The position numbers and the translations under genes are program-made. Positions 9,203 to 18,478 of a stretch of 32,606 nt of DNA are shown here, one piece after another. Every line of letters starts with the position of its first letter. Within the stretch, counting starts at the first letter, position 1. Location: contig CAIUGL010000088.1 in NCBI GenBank assembly GCA_903898715.1, forward strand, positions 1-32,606, written 5' to 3'. The notes beneath the pieces are model-generated. The model was not told the DNA's origin. It searched no databases and saw only the letters and a list, made by a program, of their open reading frames with translations. Source of the DNA: an uncultured Cytophagaceae bacterium. GTDB lineage: Bacteria > Bacteroidota > Bacteroidia > Cytophagales > Spirosomataceae.

Positions 9203-10636
9203 CTATTTGGTAGGAGTTAATTTGGCGCTGTCTACTTCGAGTGGCCAGCGGCCTTTGAAGCCCGATTGAATCGTTAAATCAGGTCGCATTTTTTTAAGGA
9301 CCGCTACCCCTTTTTCGGTAACACGCGTTTGCCAAAGGTAAACCCGTTTAAGTGATTTTATGTGGGCAAGTGACGCTAATCCGCGGTCACTAATTGGTGT
9401 TCCTACCAAATTGATCGATTCCAAATAGGCTAGATTTTTAAGGCCAACGAGGTCTTGGTCAGTTAGTTTCGTATGATTCAAATCCAGCTGAATCAATAGA
9501 GGCATGGCAGCAATTTCCTTTATAAAATCACCGCTGACACCCGTATTTCCTAATTTCAATCGAACGATTTGCCCTTGAATTTTACTTAAATCGGCCAGTT
9601 CTTTATTTGTCACGCGAGGGGCATTAATGGCATTGACTTCGATGAAGTTTTGGTCTTTCGAAATGGGATTTGCCATTAAACCATGTTTTCGAATACGAGC
9701 CAGATCGGCCTCGTCGGCTTCATCCACCTCTTGTTTATATACCGGTGATTCTTGCGAAACCACTCCCTGTGTATATGCCGCTAGCACAGGTTTTATACGC
9801 TCGTCGGAAGGTAGTTCCGAAACCTTTTTCTTAAAATCTGCCCCATGTTGTACCCACCAATGTAGCAAGGCAATCTCATTTTCAGTTAATGGCGTTTTGC
9901 CTTTTGGCGGCATGTGATGTTCATCGCTCGCGTCGAGCAAGAGCCGTTTGATGAGTTCGCTTTCAAGCGGTTTTCCAGCAGAAACAACAGGGCCATCTTC
10001 ACCGCCCAGCAGGATAAACTCAGGGGTATCTAAGCGAAGTTTCCCCTTCTGCTTTTGTTCATTGTGACAGGAGGTGCATTTTTGAGTGAGCAGCGGTTTG
10101 ACGAGTTGCGTATAGACAATCGCCTCGGGTAAATTGGCAATTTGAGGCACCGCTTTATTTGCTTCTTCTGCTTGTTTGATCCCCAGCACCTTGCGCCCTG
10201 AACTTGGTAAACTTGATAACAAATAATCAGATCCATGCGTTAAATTTCCTCCGTAATGCCCGGTGATGGTGAGGCAAAGTAAACTCAAAACAAAAAGGCT
10301 ATTCGTTAGTCGATGGTTCATGCCAGCGCGCATGACGTAAGTTAAACCTACCGATAGCACACAAGTGCTGATGCCGAGCCATTGATGAATCTGCAGTGCG
10401 TCTGGATCATATTCTCCTGATTGCGCAAGTCCCCAACCCATCGCCGCCGAAACGATCGAAAATGCGGTGGTCCACATTAAAATACGGACGATTAAACCTT
10501 GGCTTTCCGAGGTCTGCTTGGCGAAGAAATGCAATATCCCTGCCATGAAAAACATCCCGATGGGCAAATGCACCAGCATCGGATGGAAATGTCCCCAAAA
10601 TATTAGCCATTGCTGACCTGCCTCCGCGATGATCAT
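9203..10636 (-). CDS. Membrane DUF2231 / cytochrome c / leucine-rich-repeat protein, short paralogue
   Basis: The 477-residue protein begins with a DUF2231-type membrane region of about four to five helices (residues 10-145, with GHFHPMLVHLPIGMFF). A periplasmic PSCyt1 cytochrome c domain follows, with CTSCH at 187-191 and HMPPKGKTPLTENE near 240. Leucine-rich repeats occupy about 345-455 (for example LIQLDLNHTKLTDQDLVGL). It matches the first 450 residues of the 3274-5373 product in domain order but stops after the repeats. The likely role is a membrane-anchored heme protein that receives electrons from, or scaffolds, the exported DUF1549/DUF1553 proteins. Its start abuts the stop of the NHL gene with no gap, so the two are almost certainly co-translated. 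Family knowledge supports the domains; the function is inferred from context. Confidence 0.8.
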   Translation of the reverse strand: MIIAEAGQQWLIFWGHFHPMLVHLPIGMFFMAGILHFFAKQTSESQGLIVRILMWTTAFSIVSAAMGWGLAQSGEYDPDALQIHQWLGISTCVLSVGLTYVMRAGMNHRLTNSLFVLSLLCLTITGHYGGNLTHGSDYLLSSLPSSGRKVLGIKQAEEANKAVPQIANLPEAIVYTQLVKPLLTQKCTSCHNEQKQKGKLRLDTPEFILLGGEDGPVVSAGKPLESELIKRLLLDASDEHHMPPKGKTPLTENEIALLHWWVQHGADFKKKVSELPSDERIKPVLAAYTQGVVSQESPVYKQEVDEADEADLARIRKHGLMANPISKDQNFIEVNAINAPRVTNKELADLSKIQGQIVRLKLGNTGVSGDFIKEIAAMPLLIQLDLNHTKLTDQDLVGLKNLAYLESINLVGTPISDRGLASLAHIKSLKRVYLWQTRVTEKGVAVLKKMRPDLTIQSGFKGRWPLEVDSAKLTPTK

Positions 10637-11707
10637 TTAGCCTATACGTTCTAATTTGATCGGATAGGTTTTTCCTGACGCCCATTGTGGCACGTAAATG
10701 TTTTCATCTGAATCTGCATAAACATCATGCGGATGAATGAACACTTTGTGCTCGTCGTCTTTGACCTGCTTCTGTAAAACCCCATTTTTATAGATCGGCT
10801 CCGAGCCTCCCGGTGTCGAAACAACTTTCATGTTCTTATCCAAAATTTGGATATATCCTGAACCAGCCCAGGAAGCATCTGTGCTCCGGAAACAAGCCGC
10901 TAGGATGTAGTCGCCGTGTAGGACAGGCCGACAAATAAACGAACCTGGGTAGTGATAACGCGTGATGAATTTACCGTCTAAGGTGAATCGTTTCAAACTG
11001 TTATTGACCCGGTCGGTGACTAATAAAGTCCAGTTATTTGGATCGCGTGTATCTACTAAAACGCCATGGCAGCAATTGAATTTATTATCGTCGTAGACTG
11101 AAGTATAACCTCCGAAATGACGGATGTACTGACCTTTCGAATTGTATTGAATGATGTAATTGGCACCATATCCGTCCGCCACATAGATGTCTCCATTTTT
11201 CGGATTCACCGCAGTTTCCGTCGGAACAAATTGATGTGGATGATCGTATACGCCTGTCTCTTTCGGGTATTCAATCTTGAAAATTTCGCGACCTTTTAAA
11301 TCCGTCTTAATCACCTGATGACGGGTATTGTCACAGATTAATAAAAACTGTTCGCCGCCTTCGTTTAAGATCGTCAAGCCATGAGCACCTGGATAAGTGT
11401 GCCCCCAAGAGTCTAGCAATTTGCCTGATTTGTCGTAAATGAGGACGTTATTTTTTACCTCGTTAGTCAACATAAACAATCGGCCTTTCGCATCTTCCAC
11501 CATCTCATGGCAGTCGTTGACCGGATTTTTTCCTGCGTCCAAAATGCCCCAATTAGGCACAACTTTATAAGTAAATGAGCCATGACCCAGGGTGATTTCC
11601 CCCGCTTTCGGTGCGATTTTTTTCATCGTGTTGTTGGTTAATAAGCTTGTCCCGAGTAGCGCGGAACTGGTTTTCAAAAAGTCTCTGCGTGAATTGGATT
11701 CGTTCAT
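10637..11707 (-). CDS. NHL-repeat six-bladed beta-propeller protein, Tat-exported
   Basis: The 356-residue protein has a near-ideal Tat signal (SRRDFLKTSSALLG, residues 6-19) and then a series of NHL-type blades. Examples are HEMVEDAKGRLFML, HPHQFVPTETAVNPKNGDIYVADGYG, YNSKGQYIRHFGG and HPHDVYADSDENIYVPQW. The blades resemble the NHL propellers of peptidylglycine-amidating lyase-like and related proteins. NHL propellers bind ligands or act as lyases; nothing visible fixes the role here. It is the only singleton in the operon, flanked by the two DUF1501/DUF1553 pairs. It follows the upstream DUF1553 gene after 4 nt and directly abuts the downstream membrane heme gene. A scaffold or substrate-recognition role in the heme complex is a guess. 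Confidence 0.8.
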   Translation of the reverse strand: MNESNSRRDFLKTSSALLGTSLLTNNTMKKIAPKAGEITLGHGSFTYKVVPNWGILDAGKNPVNDCHEMVEDAKGRLFMLTNEVKNNVLIYDKSGKLLDSWGHTYPGAHGLTILNEGGEQFLLICDNTRHQVIKTDLKGREIFKIEYPKETGVYDHPHQFVPTETAVNPKNGDIYVADGYGANYIIQYNSKGQYIRHFGGYTSVYDDNKFNCCHGVLVDTRDPNNWTLLVTDRVNNSLKRFTLDGKFITRYHYPGSFICRPVLHGDYILAACFRSTDASWAGSGYIQILDKNMKVVSTPGGSEPIYKNGVLQKQVKDDEHKVFIHPHDVYADSDENIYVPQWASGKTYPIKLERIG

Positions 11708-11711
11708 GTGA

Positions 11712-14486
11712 TTAAGGTTTATTCATGCTTTCGTCAATATTAAATAGGGCATTTGCGACTAGGGTTTTGGCAACCAAATTTGCCGCATCACCGGGTTTTT
11801 CATTATCGGAACAAAGTTTTAAAAAGGCCAATGTCTCTTTCGGATGTGCTTGATAATAGGCCAAAGTCTGGGCGTAAAAGGCATTTAATTTTTCCGCTTT
11901 CGAGGAAGAAATGTCTCTTCCTAATAAATCCAAATAGCCCTTTTGGATAAATTCCAGACCATTTAATGCGTATTTACGCGCGAAAAACTGAGACGCTTCC
12001 AGGAACACCGGATCATTCAAGGTGTTCAATGCCTGCATCGGCGTATTGGTTCTAATCCGTCTCGAAAGACAAATATCGCGCGTTCCCGCATCGAACGTCA
12101 CCATCGTTGGATACGGACTACTTCGTCTCCAATACGTATACAAGGAGCGTCTCCATTGATCTTCACCATCGCTTTTTTTCCATTGCATACCACTATATGG
12201 CGCATTCCAAACACCATCCGGTTGCTCCGGCATCACACTTGGCCCGCCTAGTTTCCGACTCAATAAACCTGACCACACTAAGATTTGATCACGCAGCTGT
12301 TCCGGACTTAAACGTACGCGAGGCCCACGCGTGATGTAGCGATTGTTCGGATCTTTTTCACGGGTTGACTCATCCACGAGGGAGGACTGTTGGTAACTTG
12401 CCGACATCACCACGTATTTCAAAAATGCTTTCGGTTGATATTTAAAATCCACCTGAAATTTATAGGCTAAATGATCCAATAATGCCTGGTTTACGGGTGC
12501 GAGCCCTTGGCTTCCTAAATCTTCTAATGTTTCCACGATTCCAATTCCAAACAACTGTTCCCAGAAGCGATTCACGGCTACGCGGGCAGTCAGTGGATTG
12601 TTTGTGCTTCCAATCCAATTTGCCAAATCTAAGCGATTAGTCACCGGTGTATTTTTGAAAAGCGCCGGAATTCCGGGTTGTACAGCATCAGCCTGATTTA
12701 ACCAGGAACCCCGCGTAAACACACGTGTCGTTCGTGTGTAGTCGGCCGGATTTTCCAACATCACCGGTGTCGTAATTTCGGGCTCTGTGGCAATCGCCTG
12801 CAAGGCGAGCTTTTCAAATGCGGTGGATTTCAGTTGGCCTGGAACCTCAGGCAATACGGCCCAAAAACCAATGGTGGCTGTAGTTTGCTCGGGCTTTGTT
12901 TTGGCATTCAGGAATTCCCAAACGAGGTCTTGCTTTCCGGGTAATGATGGAATGTCGACAAACAGATAAGCCCAGCCTTTGACAAACAAACCTTTTGGTT
13001 TCGCGTATTTTTCCTGCAGTGTTGTGTCTAATTTGATGCGGGCGATAATCGGCCCCGTTTTCGTTCCTTGATGAATATTCAAGTACGTAGGAGCTGGACC
13101 TGAGTTCCGACAGGCAATCAAGAGTTTCGTTTTTCCCATCATCGGAACCGCCATAAATCGTGCGGATCCCTTGTTGCGAATGGCTAAATATTTATTGTCC
13201 GCCAGCGCCCCATTTTCAAATTGGTCCGCCCAATGTGGATGGATTTTTGGTTCTACAAATCGGATCATTTGACCCCAAGCCTTTTGGGTAGCCAGCGGCT
13301 GATTGGACAGGAAAGACTTTAGTTGGGCAATCGTTTTCTCATTGGCCGGGGCATGGTGTCGATACGTCGGCGCATCATCTGGAATATCTTCATCGCGGGA
13401 GTTATTGAAGAAAGCCATGTACTTGTAATATTCCTCATGGCGGATGGGATCATAGGGATGTGAATGACATTGCACACAGCCAAAACTGGTTCCCTGAAGT
13501 ACCTCCCAAGTTGTATTAACTCGATCCAAAATTGCCGCCGTCCGAAACTCTTCATCTACAGTGCCGCCTTCATCATTATTCGTCGTGTTGCGGTGAAAAG
13601 CCGTCGCGATGTAGTCGGACTCTTTCGGGTTTGGAAGCAAATCCCCCGCTAATTGCTCTTTGATAAATTGATCATAGGGCTTGTTCTGATTGAAGGATGC
13701 AATGACATAATCCCGGTATTTCCAGATGCTGCGCGCCTCATCTTTTTCATAACCTTTGGTATCTGCATAACGTGCTAAATCCATCCACATTGCCGCCCAT
13801 TTTTCTCCATAATGAGGTGATTTTAGGAGCTTATCCACCTGCTTTTCATATGCGTCATCCGAATCATCTTGCTCATATGCGAGGTAGTCGGCCGCCGTAG
13901 GAGGCAACCCAGTTATGTCTAAATACAGCCGACGGAGCAAATCCGCTTTTTCAGCCTGATCCGTATGCGTAAGTCCTTGGTTTTTTTGCTCCGCTTGAAC
14001 GAAATAGTCGAGGTCGTTTTGGGCCCAGGAGGCAGGAATGCCAACGAACGCTAACGCTTTTTCAAACCAACTGCCCGCTGGGATACTCGGCGCTTCCAGC
14101 GGCTGATACGCCCAGTGTTCACCCCAATTAGCCCCTTCTTTGACCCATGTAGTTAATAAATCGATTTCTTCTTCGGATAAAGCGGGACGCTGGTACGGCA
14201 TCTTTTCCTCGGGGTCTTGACTATGTAGTCGCTGTATAAATGAAGATTGTTCCGGGTGTCCGGGGATAATAGCGGGTTTTCCAGACTTCGTTTTTCCTAG
14301 GGCTTCCTCCTGAAAAAGTAAACTAAATCCGCCTTGCTTTTTGACACCTCCATGACACGAGATGCAATTCTTATTGAGTATGGGTTTGACTTGAGTGCTG
14401 TAATCTACTTTTTGTTGCTTGTTCGATACGTAGATGGCTGTCATTCCCGCGATGCAAAGGCCCAGAAAAATGAATAATTTTTTCAT
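11712..14486 (-). CDS. PSCyt1-DUF1549-DUF1553 protein with CBM6-like insert (long form)
   Basis: The 924-residue exported protein has a Sec leader (residues 1-20). A PSCyt1 cytochrome c domain follows, with CISCH at 41-45 and a KMPYQRP segment near 94. DUF1549 spans about 155-360, with a second heme motif CVQCH at 337-341 in the context [11 protein letters not shown]1553 spans about 610-900 ([32 protein letters not shown]). Between the last two, about residues 440-555, lies a beta-rich insert. It contains [14 protein letters not shown], an IKLDTT strand and [14 protein letters not shown], and it resembles a CBM6-type carbohydrate-binding module. The insert accounts for most of the 152-residue difference from the paralogue at 6826-9144. 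If correct, the protein would dock on a polysaccharide. It is the second gene of the operon, 3 nt after the DUF1501 gene. Confidence 0.88.
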   Translation of the reverse strand: MKKLFIFLGLCIAGMTAIYVSNKQQKVDYSTQVKPILNKNCISCHGGVKKQGGFSLLFQEEALGKTKSGKPAIIPGHPEQSSFIQRLHSQDPEEKMPYQRPALSEEEIDLLTTWVKEGANWGEHWAYQPLEAPSIPAGSWFEKALAFVGIPASWAQNDLDYFVQAEQKNQGLTHTDQAEKADLLRRLYLDITGLPPTAADYLAYEQDDSDDAYEKQVDKLLKSPHYGEKWAAMWMDLARYADTKGYEKDEARSIWKYRDYVIASFNQNKPYDQFIKEQLAGDLLPNPKESDYIATAFHRNTTNNDEGGTVDEEFRTAAILDRVNTTWEVLQGTSFGCVQCHSHPYDPIRHEEYYKYMAFFNNSRDEDIPDDAPTYRHHAPANEKTIAQLKSFLSNQPLATQKAWGQMIRFVEPKIHPHWADQFENGALADNKYLAIRNKGSARFMAVPMMGKTKLLIACRNSGPAPTYLNIHQGTKTGPIIARIKLDTTLQEKYAKPKGLFVKGWAYLFVDIPSLPGKQDLVWEFLNAKTKPEQTTATIGFWAVLPEVPGQLKSTAFEKLALQAIATEPEITTPVMLENPADYTRTTRVFTRGSWLNQADAVQPGIPALFKNTPVTNRLDLANWIGSTNNPLTARVAVNRFWEQLFGIGIVETLEDLGSQGLAPVNQALLDHLAYKFQVDFKYQPKAFLKYVVMSASYQQSSLVDESTREKDPNNRYITRGPRVRLSPEQLRDQILVWSGLLSRKLGGPSVMPEQPDGVWNAPYSGMQWKKSDGEDQWRRSLYTYWRRSSPYPTMVTFDAGTRDICLSRRIRTNTPMQALNTLNDPVFLEASQFFARKYALNGLEFIQKGYLDLLGRDISSSKAEKLNAFYAQTLAYYQAHPKETLAFLKLCSDNEKPGDAANLVAKTLVANALFNIDESMNKP

Positions 14487-14489
14487 TGT

Positions 14490-15950
14490 TTAGGCCAAAA
14501 TCGGGTTAATCACTTTTCCGTAAACGTCGGTCAAGCGGAAATTTCGCCCCTGAAACGGGTAGGTAAATTCTTCGTGGTTGATGCCCAAGCAATGCAAAAT
14601 AGTCGCCTGAAGGTCATAAACAGATGTTTTTCCAGCGACTGTCGCATAGCCCAAATCATCCGTTTCACCTAAGGACATGCCCGGCTTAATGCCAGCGCCG
14701 GCAAGCCACATCGTAAACGCTTCCGTGTGGTGATCGCGGCCATAGAAACTTTGTTTTTGCCCTTCGCGATTTTCTTGCATCGGGGTTCTGCCAAACTCCC
14801 CACCCCATACGATGAGCGTTTCGTCCAATAATCCACGTTGCTCTAAGTCGATGATTAGCGCGGATACGGCTTGGTCCGTTTCTAAGCATTTTTGGTGTAA
14901 ACCAAAATCGACAGATCCATCTTTGCTAGTTCCGTGTGAGTCCCAACCCCAATCAAAAAGTTGGACGAAACGAACCCCTTTCTCCACCATTTTACGGGCT
15001 AGTAAACAGTTATTCGCAAAGGATTCTTTCCCTGGATTTGTTCCATAAAGTTGATGAATATAGGCGGGCTCTTTACTGATGTCCATGACGTCCGGAACCG
15101 AACTTTGCATTTTATAAGCCATTTCATATTGCGCCATGCGAGCGACTGTTTCTGGGTCACCAAATTCCGCATACGTTTCCTCGTTCACCGCATTGATGGC
15201 ATCGATACTCGCCTTGCGAATATCTGAATTTACGCCATCCGGATTTTTGATGAAAAGCACAGGTTCGCCTGCCGAGCGGCATTGAACGCCTTGGTAGACA
15301 GATGGGAGGAAACCACTTCCCCAGGCCGACTTCCCTGCGTCGGGATTTTTGCCGCCTGATGCGAGCACCATGAAAGAAGGCAAGTTTTCATTTTCGGATC
15401 CGAGGCCATAAGAGACCCAAGAACCTAAAGATGGCCGACCTAATCTCGCCGATCCGGTATGCATGAGTAATTGGGCCGGAGCATGGTTAAACTGATCCGT
15501 ATACATGCCCTTTAAGAACGTTATTTTGTCTGCTTGTGTGGCCAAATGTGGCATGTGGTCCGAAATCCAATGGCCCGATTGTCCATGTTGGAGGAAATGA
15601 GCTTTTGGTCCTAATAGATTTGGAACCCCGCGAATGAAGGCGAATTTTTTACCTTCCAATAATTCTTGGGGACATTCTTTTCCATCGAATTTTGCCAACA
15701 TTGGTTTGTAGTCGAACAATTCCAATTGGGATGGCGCCCCAGCCATATGAACAAATATGACCGATTTCGCTTTGCCAAAATGTGGCGGAATCCGCGTGGA
15801 GGCTTGTTGGCCTTTACTCCCCGACGAACACCCCCAAAGTGCTGAACCATATGCCAACGATCCGATGCCCGTACCCAGCGACTGTAGAAAATGTCTCCGT
15901 GTCGCCAACATGGCTTCTTTTTCGATCGCTTCTTTGACTAATTTGTTCAT
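14490..15950 (-). CDS. DUF1501 family protein, Tat-exported (copy 1, first gene of the operon)
   Basis: The 486-residue protein has a twin-arginine leader (ATRRHFLQSLGTG, residues 16-28). It is followed by LWGCSSGSKG, so a Tat-exported lipoprotein with Cys42 as the lipidated residue is possible, although Trp in the lipobox is unusual. The DUF1501 core is intact: GAPSQLELFDYKP near residue 70, GWDSHGT near 337, GGEFGRTP near 386, GRDHHTEAFTMWLAGAG near 406, and HEEFTYPFQGRNFRLTD at the end. DUF1501 is placed in the alkaline phosphatase/sulfatase-like superfamily and its reaction is unknown. It heads the seven-gene minus-strand operon behind a good -7 box at 15990-15997 and lies 3 nt from the DUF1553 gene. 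It is a paralogue of the protein at 5373-6824; alignment would show which pair is older. Confidence 0.88.
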   Translation of the reverse strand: MNKLVKEAIEKEAMLATRRHFLQSLGTGIGSLAYGSALWGCSSGSKGQQASTRIPPHFGKAKSVIFVHMAGAPSQLELFDYKPMLAKFDGKECPQELLEGKKFAFIRGVPNLLGPKAHFLQHGQSGHWISDHMPHLATQADKITFLKGMYTDQFNHAPAQLLMHTGSARLGRPSLGSWVSYGLGSENENLPSFMVLASGGKNPDAGKSAWGSGFLPSVYQGVQCRSAGEPVLFIKNPDGVNSDIRKASIDAINAVNEETYAEFGDPETVARMAQYEMAYKMQSSVPDVMDISKEPAYIHQLYGTNPGKESFANNCLLARKMVEKGVRFVQLFDWGWDSHGTSKDGSVDFGLHQKCLETDQAVSALIIDLEQRGLLDETLIVWGGEFGRTPMQENREGQKQSFYGRDHHTEAFTMWLAGAGIKPGMSLGETDDLGYATVAGKTSVYDLQATILHCLGINHEEFTYPFQGRNFRLTDVYGKVINPILA

Positions 15951-15989
15951 GTTGCCTGAATCAGGTTACGGGCGGATAAACCGCAGTTT

Positions 15990-15997
15990 CAAATATA
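15990..15997 (-). promoter_or_regulatory. -7 box (TATATTTG) of the seven-gene heme/DUF1501 operon
   Basis: On the minus strand TATATTTG matches the Bacteroidota TAnnTTTG box at every fixed position. It lies 39 nt upstream of the ATG at 15950, which implies a leader of about 30 nt. The -33 element is poor (no TTTG at 19-21 nt), which is common in this phylum. No convincing internal promoter was seen before 3274, although the 58-nt gap at 9145-9202 could hold one. On the plus strand, TTTG (16002-16005) with TATAATTT (16027-16034) may serve the divergent oxidoreductase gene, but this match is weaker. Confidence 0.5.
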
Positions 15998-16051
15998 CGA
16001 CTTTGCACAATATGTAAGTTAAATTTTATAATTTCCTGCCAAAATACCATA

Positions 16052-17140
16052 ATGATGAAAAAGCTACTCCTATTGATTTTGTTGCCATTTGTATTTCAAG
16101 GCAAGCCATTGCGCGTGGGCATCGCTGGCATGACACACGGACACGTTGGGCAGGTGTATACAGCGATAAAGAAGCCACAACAAGATGTGATCATTGTGGG
16201 TTTTGCTGAGCCAAACAAGGAATTAGCCTTATCACTTTTGAAGAAACAGAACTTACCGGATTCGCTTTGGTTTCCATCCTTGGAGGCATTAATTGCGAAG
16301 ACAAAACCGGAGGCAATCGCCGCATTTAATAGTATTTACGAACACCTCGAAGTGGTTAAAGTTTGTGCTCCCAAGGGAATTCATGTGATTGTGGAGAAGC
16401 CGTTGGCCGTCAACATGGATCACCTCAATCAAATGAAGGCACTCGTTGCCAAACATCCCATTCACCTGTTGACAAATTTCGAAACGACCTGGTACTCATC
16501 CCATGCCAAAATGTGGCAGATGGTCAAAGAAGAAAAAGCTTTGGGAACGATTCGCAAAGTGGTGATTATGGATGGTCACCGCGGACCGAAAGAAATAGGT
16601 TGTGCGCCGGAATTTTTGAATTGGTTGACAGATCCTGTGATGAATGGCGGCGGAGCAATTATTGACTTTGGCTGTTATGGTGCTGATATCATGACTTGGC
16701 TGATGGATGGACGGAAGCCACTTGCGGTGACGGCGGTGACCCAACAATTAAAACCGGATGTGTATCCAAAAGTGGATGATGAGGCGAGTATCATTTTGAC
16801 CTATCCGGATTGCCAGGCGATTATTCAAGCGTCTTGGAATTGGCCGTTTGACCGGAAGGATACGGAGGTTTATGGAACGAAGGGAATTCTGGTTGCTGAT
16901 AAAACAAATAAGATGCGGTATGTAACGGGCGATCGTTTTGGTCAAGAAGGTATGCTTTCATTGGATCCGTTGCCGCATGACGTTTCGAATGTGTTTCCAT
17001 ATTTAGCAGCGGTCGTGCAAGGGCGGATTAAACCACAAAAGGATTTGTCCTCTTTCGAGATCAATCAGGTGGTTGTAGAAATTTTGGAAGCGGCACGGGA
17101 ATCAGCCAAAACAGGCAAAAAAGTACTTTTACAGCACTAA
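16052..17140 (+). CDS. Gfo/Idh/MocA-family oxidoreductase with secretion-like N-terminus
   Basis: The 362-residue protein has a Rossmann N-terminal domain with the nucleotide-binding turn GIAGMTHGHVG (residues 24-34) and the family signature VEKPLA near residue 112. A C-terminal alpha/beta domain follows (GGGAIIDFGCYGADIMTWLMDG near 195-216), as in Gfo/Idh/MocA NAD(P)-dependent sugar dehydrogenases. The Rossmann strand is preceded by MMKKLLLLILLPFVFQG, which looks like a Sec signal peptide with a short hydrophobic core. That is odd for an NAD(P) enzyme, because Tat would normally be expected. It is divergent from the heme operon and overlaps the convergent GntP-type permease by 12 nt. A role in sugar or polyol oxidation related to the operon is plausible but not shown. 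Start at 16052; the second ATG at 16055 is equally good. Confidence 0.85.
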   Translation: MMKKLLLLILLPFVFQGKPLRVGIAGMTHGHVGQVYTAIKKPQQDVIIVGFAEPNKELALSLLKKQNLPDSLWFPSLEALIAKTKPEAIAAFNSIYEHLEVVKVCAPKGIHVIVEKPLAVNMDHLNQMKALVAKHPIHLLTNFETTWYSSHAKMWQMVKEEKALGTIRKVVIMDGHRGPKEIGCAPEFLNWLTDPVMNGGGAIIDFGCYGADIMTWLMDGRKPLAVTAVTQQLKPDVYPKVDDEASIILTYPDCQAIIQASWNWPFDRKDTEVYGTKGILVADKTNKMRYVTGDRFGQEGMLSLDPLPHDVSNVFPYLAAVVQGRIKPQKDLSSFEINQVVVEILEAARESAKTGKKVLLQH

Positions 17141-18415
17141 TTCGAGTCCGAGTACCCCAAGTAGGCCCACAACGGCGAGGATGGTTTCCATGATGGTCCA
17201 GGAGCGCAAGCTGTTTTTGATGGACACGCCGAAGTACTCTTTGTAGAGCCAAAAGCCCGCATCATTCACGTGGGAAAGGACCATGGAACCCGCTCCGATG
17301 CTCAACGCAAGGAGATTAGGATTGACTCCCGAGGAGGCTAATAAGGGCAAAATCAAGCCCGCCGTGGTGATGCCGGAAACGGTAGAGGAGCCAGTGACAA
17401 TGCGTAATATCGCGGCGATTCCCCAGGCAATGATCAATGGATTTATGGCGGAACCTTGCGTCAATGCATGCATCGCGTCCCCCACATGCATCTCTTGTAA
17501 AATTTCTTTGAAGGCACCGGCCCCTCCGAATGTCAACATTAAAGGTGAAACATCTTTGATGGAATCTACGAGCCAACTGCTGATTTCAGGCCAGGTAATT
17601 CCGCGCTGAATTCCCAGAAAATACACCGCGGCAAACACGGAAATCAACAGGGCAACCATCGGCTCGCCGATCAAGTTGACGAATGGCAGATGTACAAAAG
17701 ACTTGATGGCAATCAGCGCCACAGGCAATAACAAAATCGATAAACTAATTCCCACCGAAGGATTATTCCCTCCTTCATCAGACTCCACAAAGGACATCGG
17801 TGTGGCGGGGATATTTTTCAGGGTTTTACCAAATAGCCAGCCGGAAGCGAGCATGGCCGGAATTGAAATGAGTATACCATAACCCAGTGTTGTACCCATT
17901 TCAGCCCCTGGCAAATGCGTTACTAAATAGTAAGGTGCCGGGTGTGGTGGGAGGAAACCTTGGGTAATCGAAAGGGAGGCCAGCATCGGAATGCCTAAAT
18001 AAACGGGTGGTAACTGGTAGCGTTCAGCGGTGGATAATACGAGCGGTGCGAGAAGCAAAAATGCTACGGAAAAAAACAGCGGGAGGCCAACAATAAAACC
18101 GATCAGCATGAAGGCAATCGGTAAGTTTTTCGGGCCAAAAAGGCCAACAAAATATTCAGATAAAACAAAGGTAGCCCGACTTTTTGCGACCATTTTACCC
18201 AACATGGAACCTAGAATAATGATAGGAATAATGGAACCCAGTGTTCCGCCGATTCCCTTTTGCATCGCGGCAATTGTTTGCTCGGTTGTGAGCGAAGCGG
18301 ATAGTCCTAATCCTAACGAAACGACTAGAAAGGCCATAAATGGCTGCAATTTCATGACCGAGATGAGGGTCACTAGAACGAATATTGCCGCGCAGATCAG
18401 GAGCCAAATGCTCAT
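17129..18415 (-). CDS. GntP-family permease (gluconate/organic acid:H+ symporter type)
   Basis: The 428-residue inner-membrane protein has about 12 hydrophobic helices throughout and belongs to the GntP family. Supporting segments are MKLQPFMAFLVVSLGLG near residue 21, GGTLGSIIPIIILGSMLGKM near 55, FLPPHPAPYYL near 153 (the conserved PPHPxP loop), GAGAFKEILQ near 298, and a C-terminal GAGSMVLSHVNDAGFW near 375. The length is close to the family's usual 430-450 residues. Members import gluconate or related sugar acids with protons; the substrate here is not determined. It sits beside the oxidoreductase at 16052, whose product could be a sugar acid or lactone, so import of an oxidised sugar is a reasonable inference. 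Upstream, TTTA (18481-18478) with TTCATTTG (18457-18450) spaced by 20 nt is a possible promoter. Confidence 0.88.
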   Translation of the reverse strand: MSIWLLICAAIFVLVTLISVMKLQPFMAFLVVSLGLGLSASLTTEQTIAAMQKGIGGTLGSIIPIIILGSMLGKMVAKSRATFVLSEYFVGLFGPKNLPIAFMLIGFIVGLPLFFSVAFLLLAPLVLSTAERYQLPPVYLGIPMLASLSITQGFLPPHPAPYYLVTHLPGAEMGTTLGYGILISIPAMLASGWLFGKTLKNIPATPMSFVESDEGGNNPSVGISLSILLLPVALIAIKSFVHLPFVNLIGEPMVALLISVFAAVYFLGIQRGITWPEISSWLVDSIKDVSPLMLTFGGAGAFKEILQEMHVGDAMHALTQGSAINPLIIAWGIAAILRIVTGSSTVSGITTAGLILPLLASSGVNPNLLALSIGAGSMVLSHVNDAGFWLYKEYFGVSIKNSLRSWTIMETILAVVGLLGVLGLELVL

Positions 18416-18478
18416 TTGAATGAATGTTGGAATTAGGTCCCAAGTTTCTCAAATGAATTGGTAAATCAAATAGTTTAT

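Noticed and set aside
18030-18419. A 129-codon plus-strand open frame opposite the GntP-type gene.
   Set aside because: It is antisense to a clear 12-helix permease, with composition expected from reading its complement.
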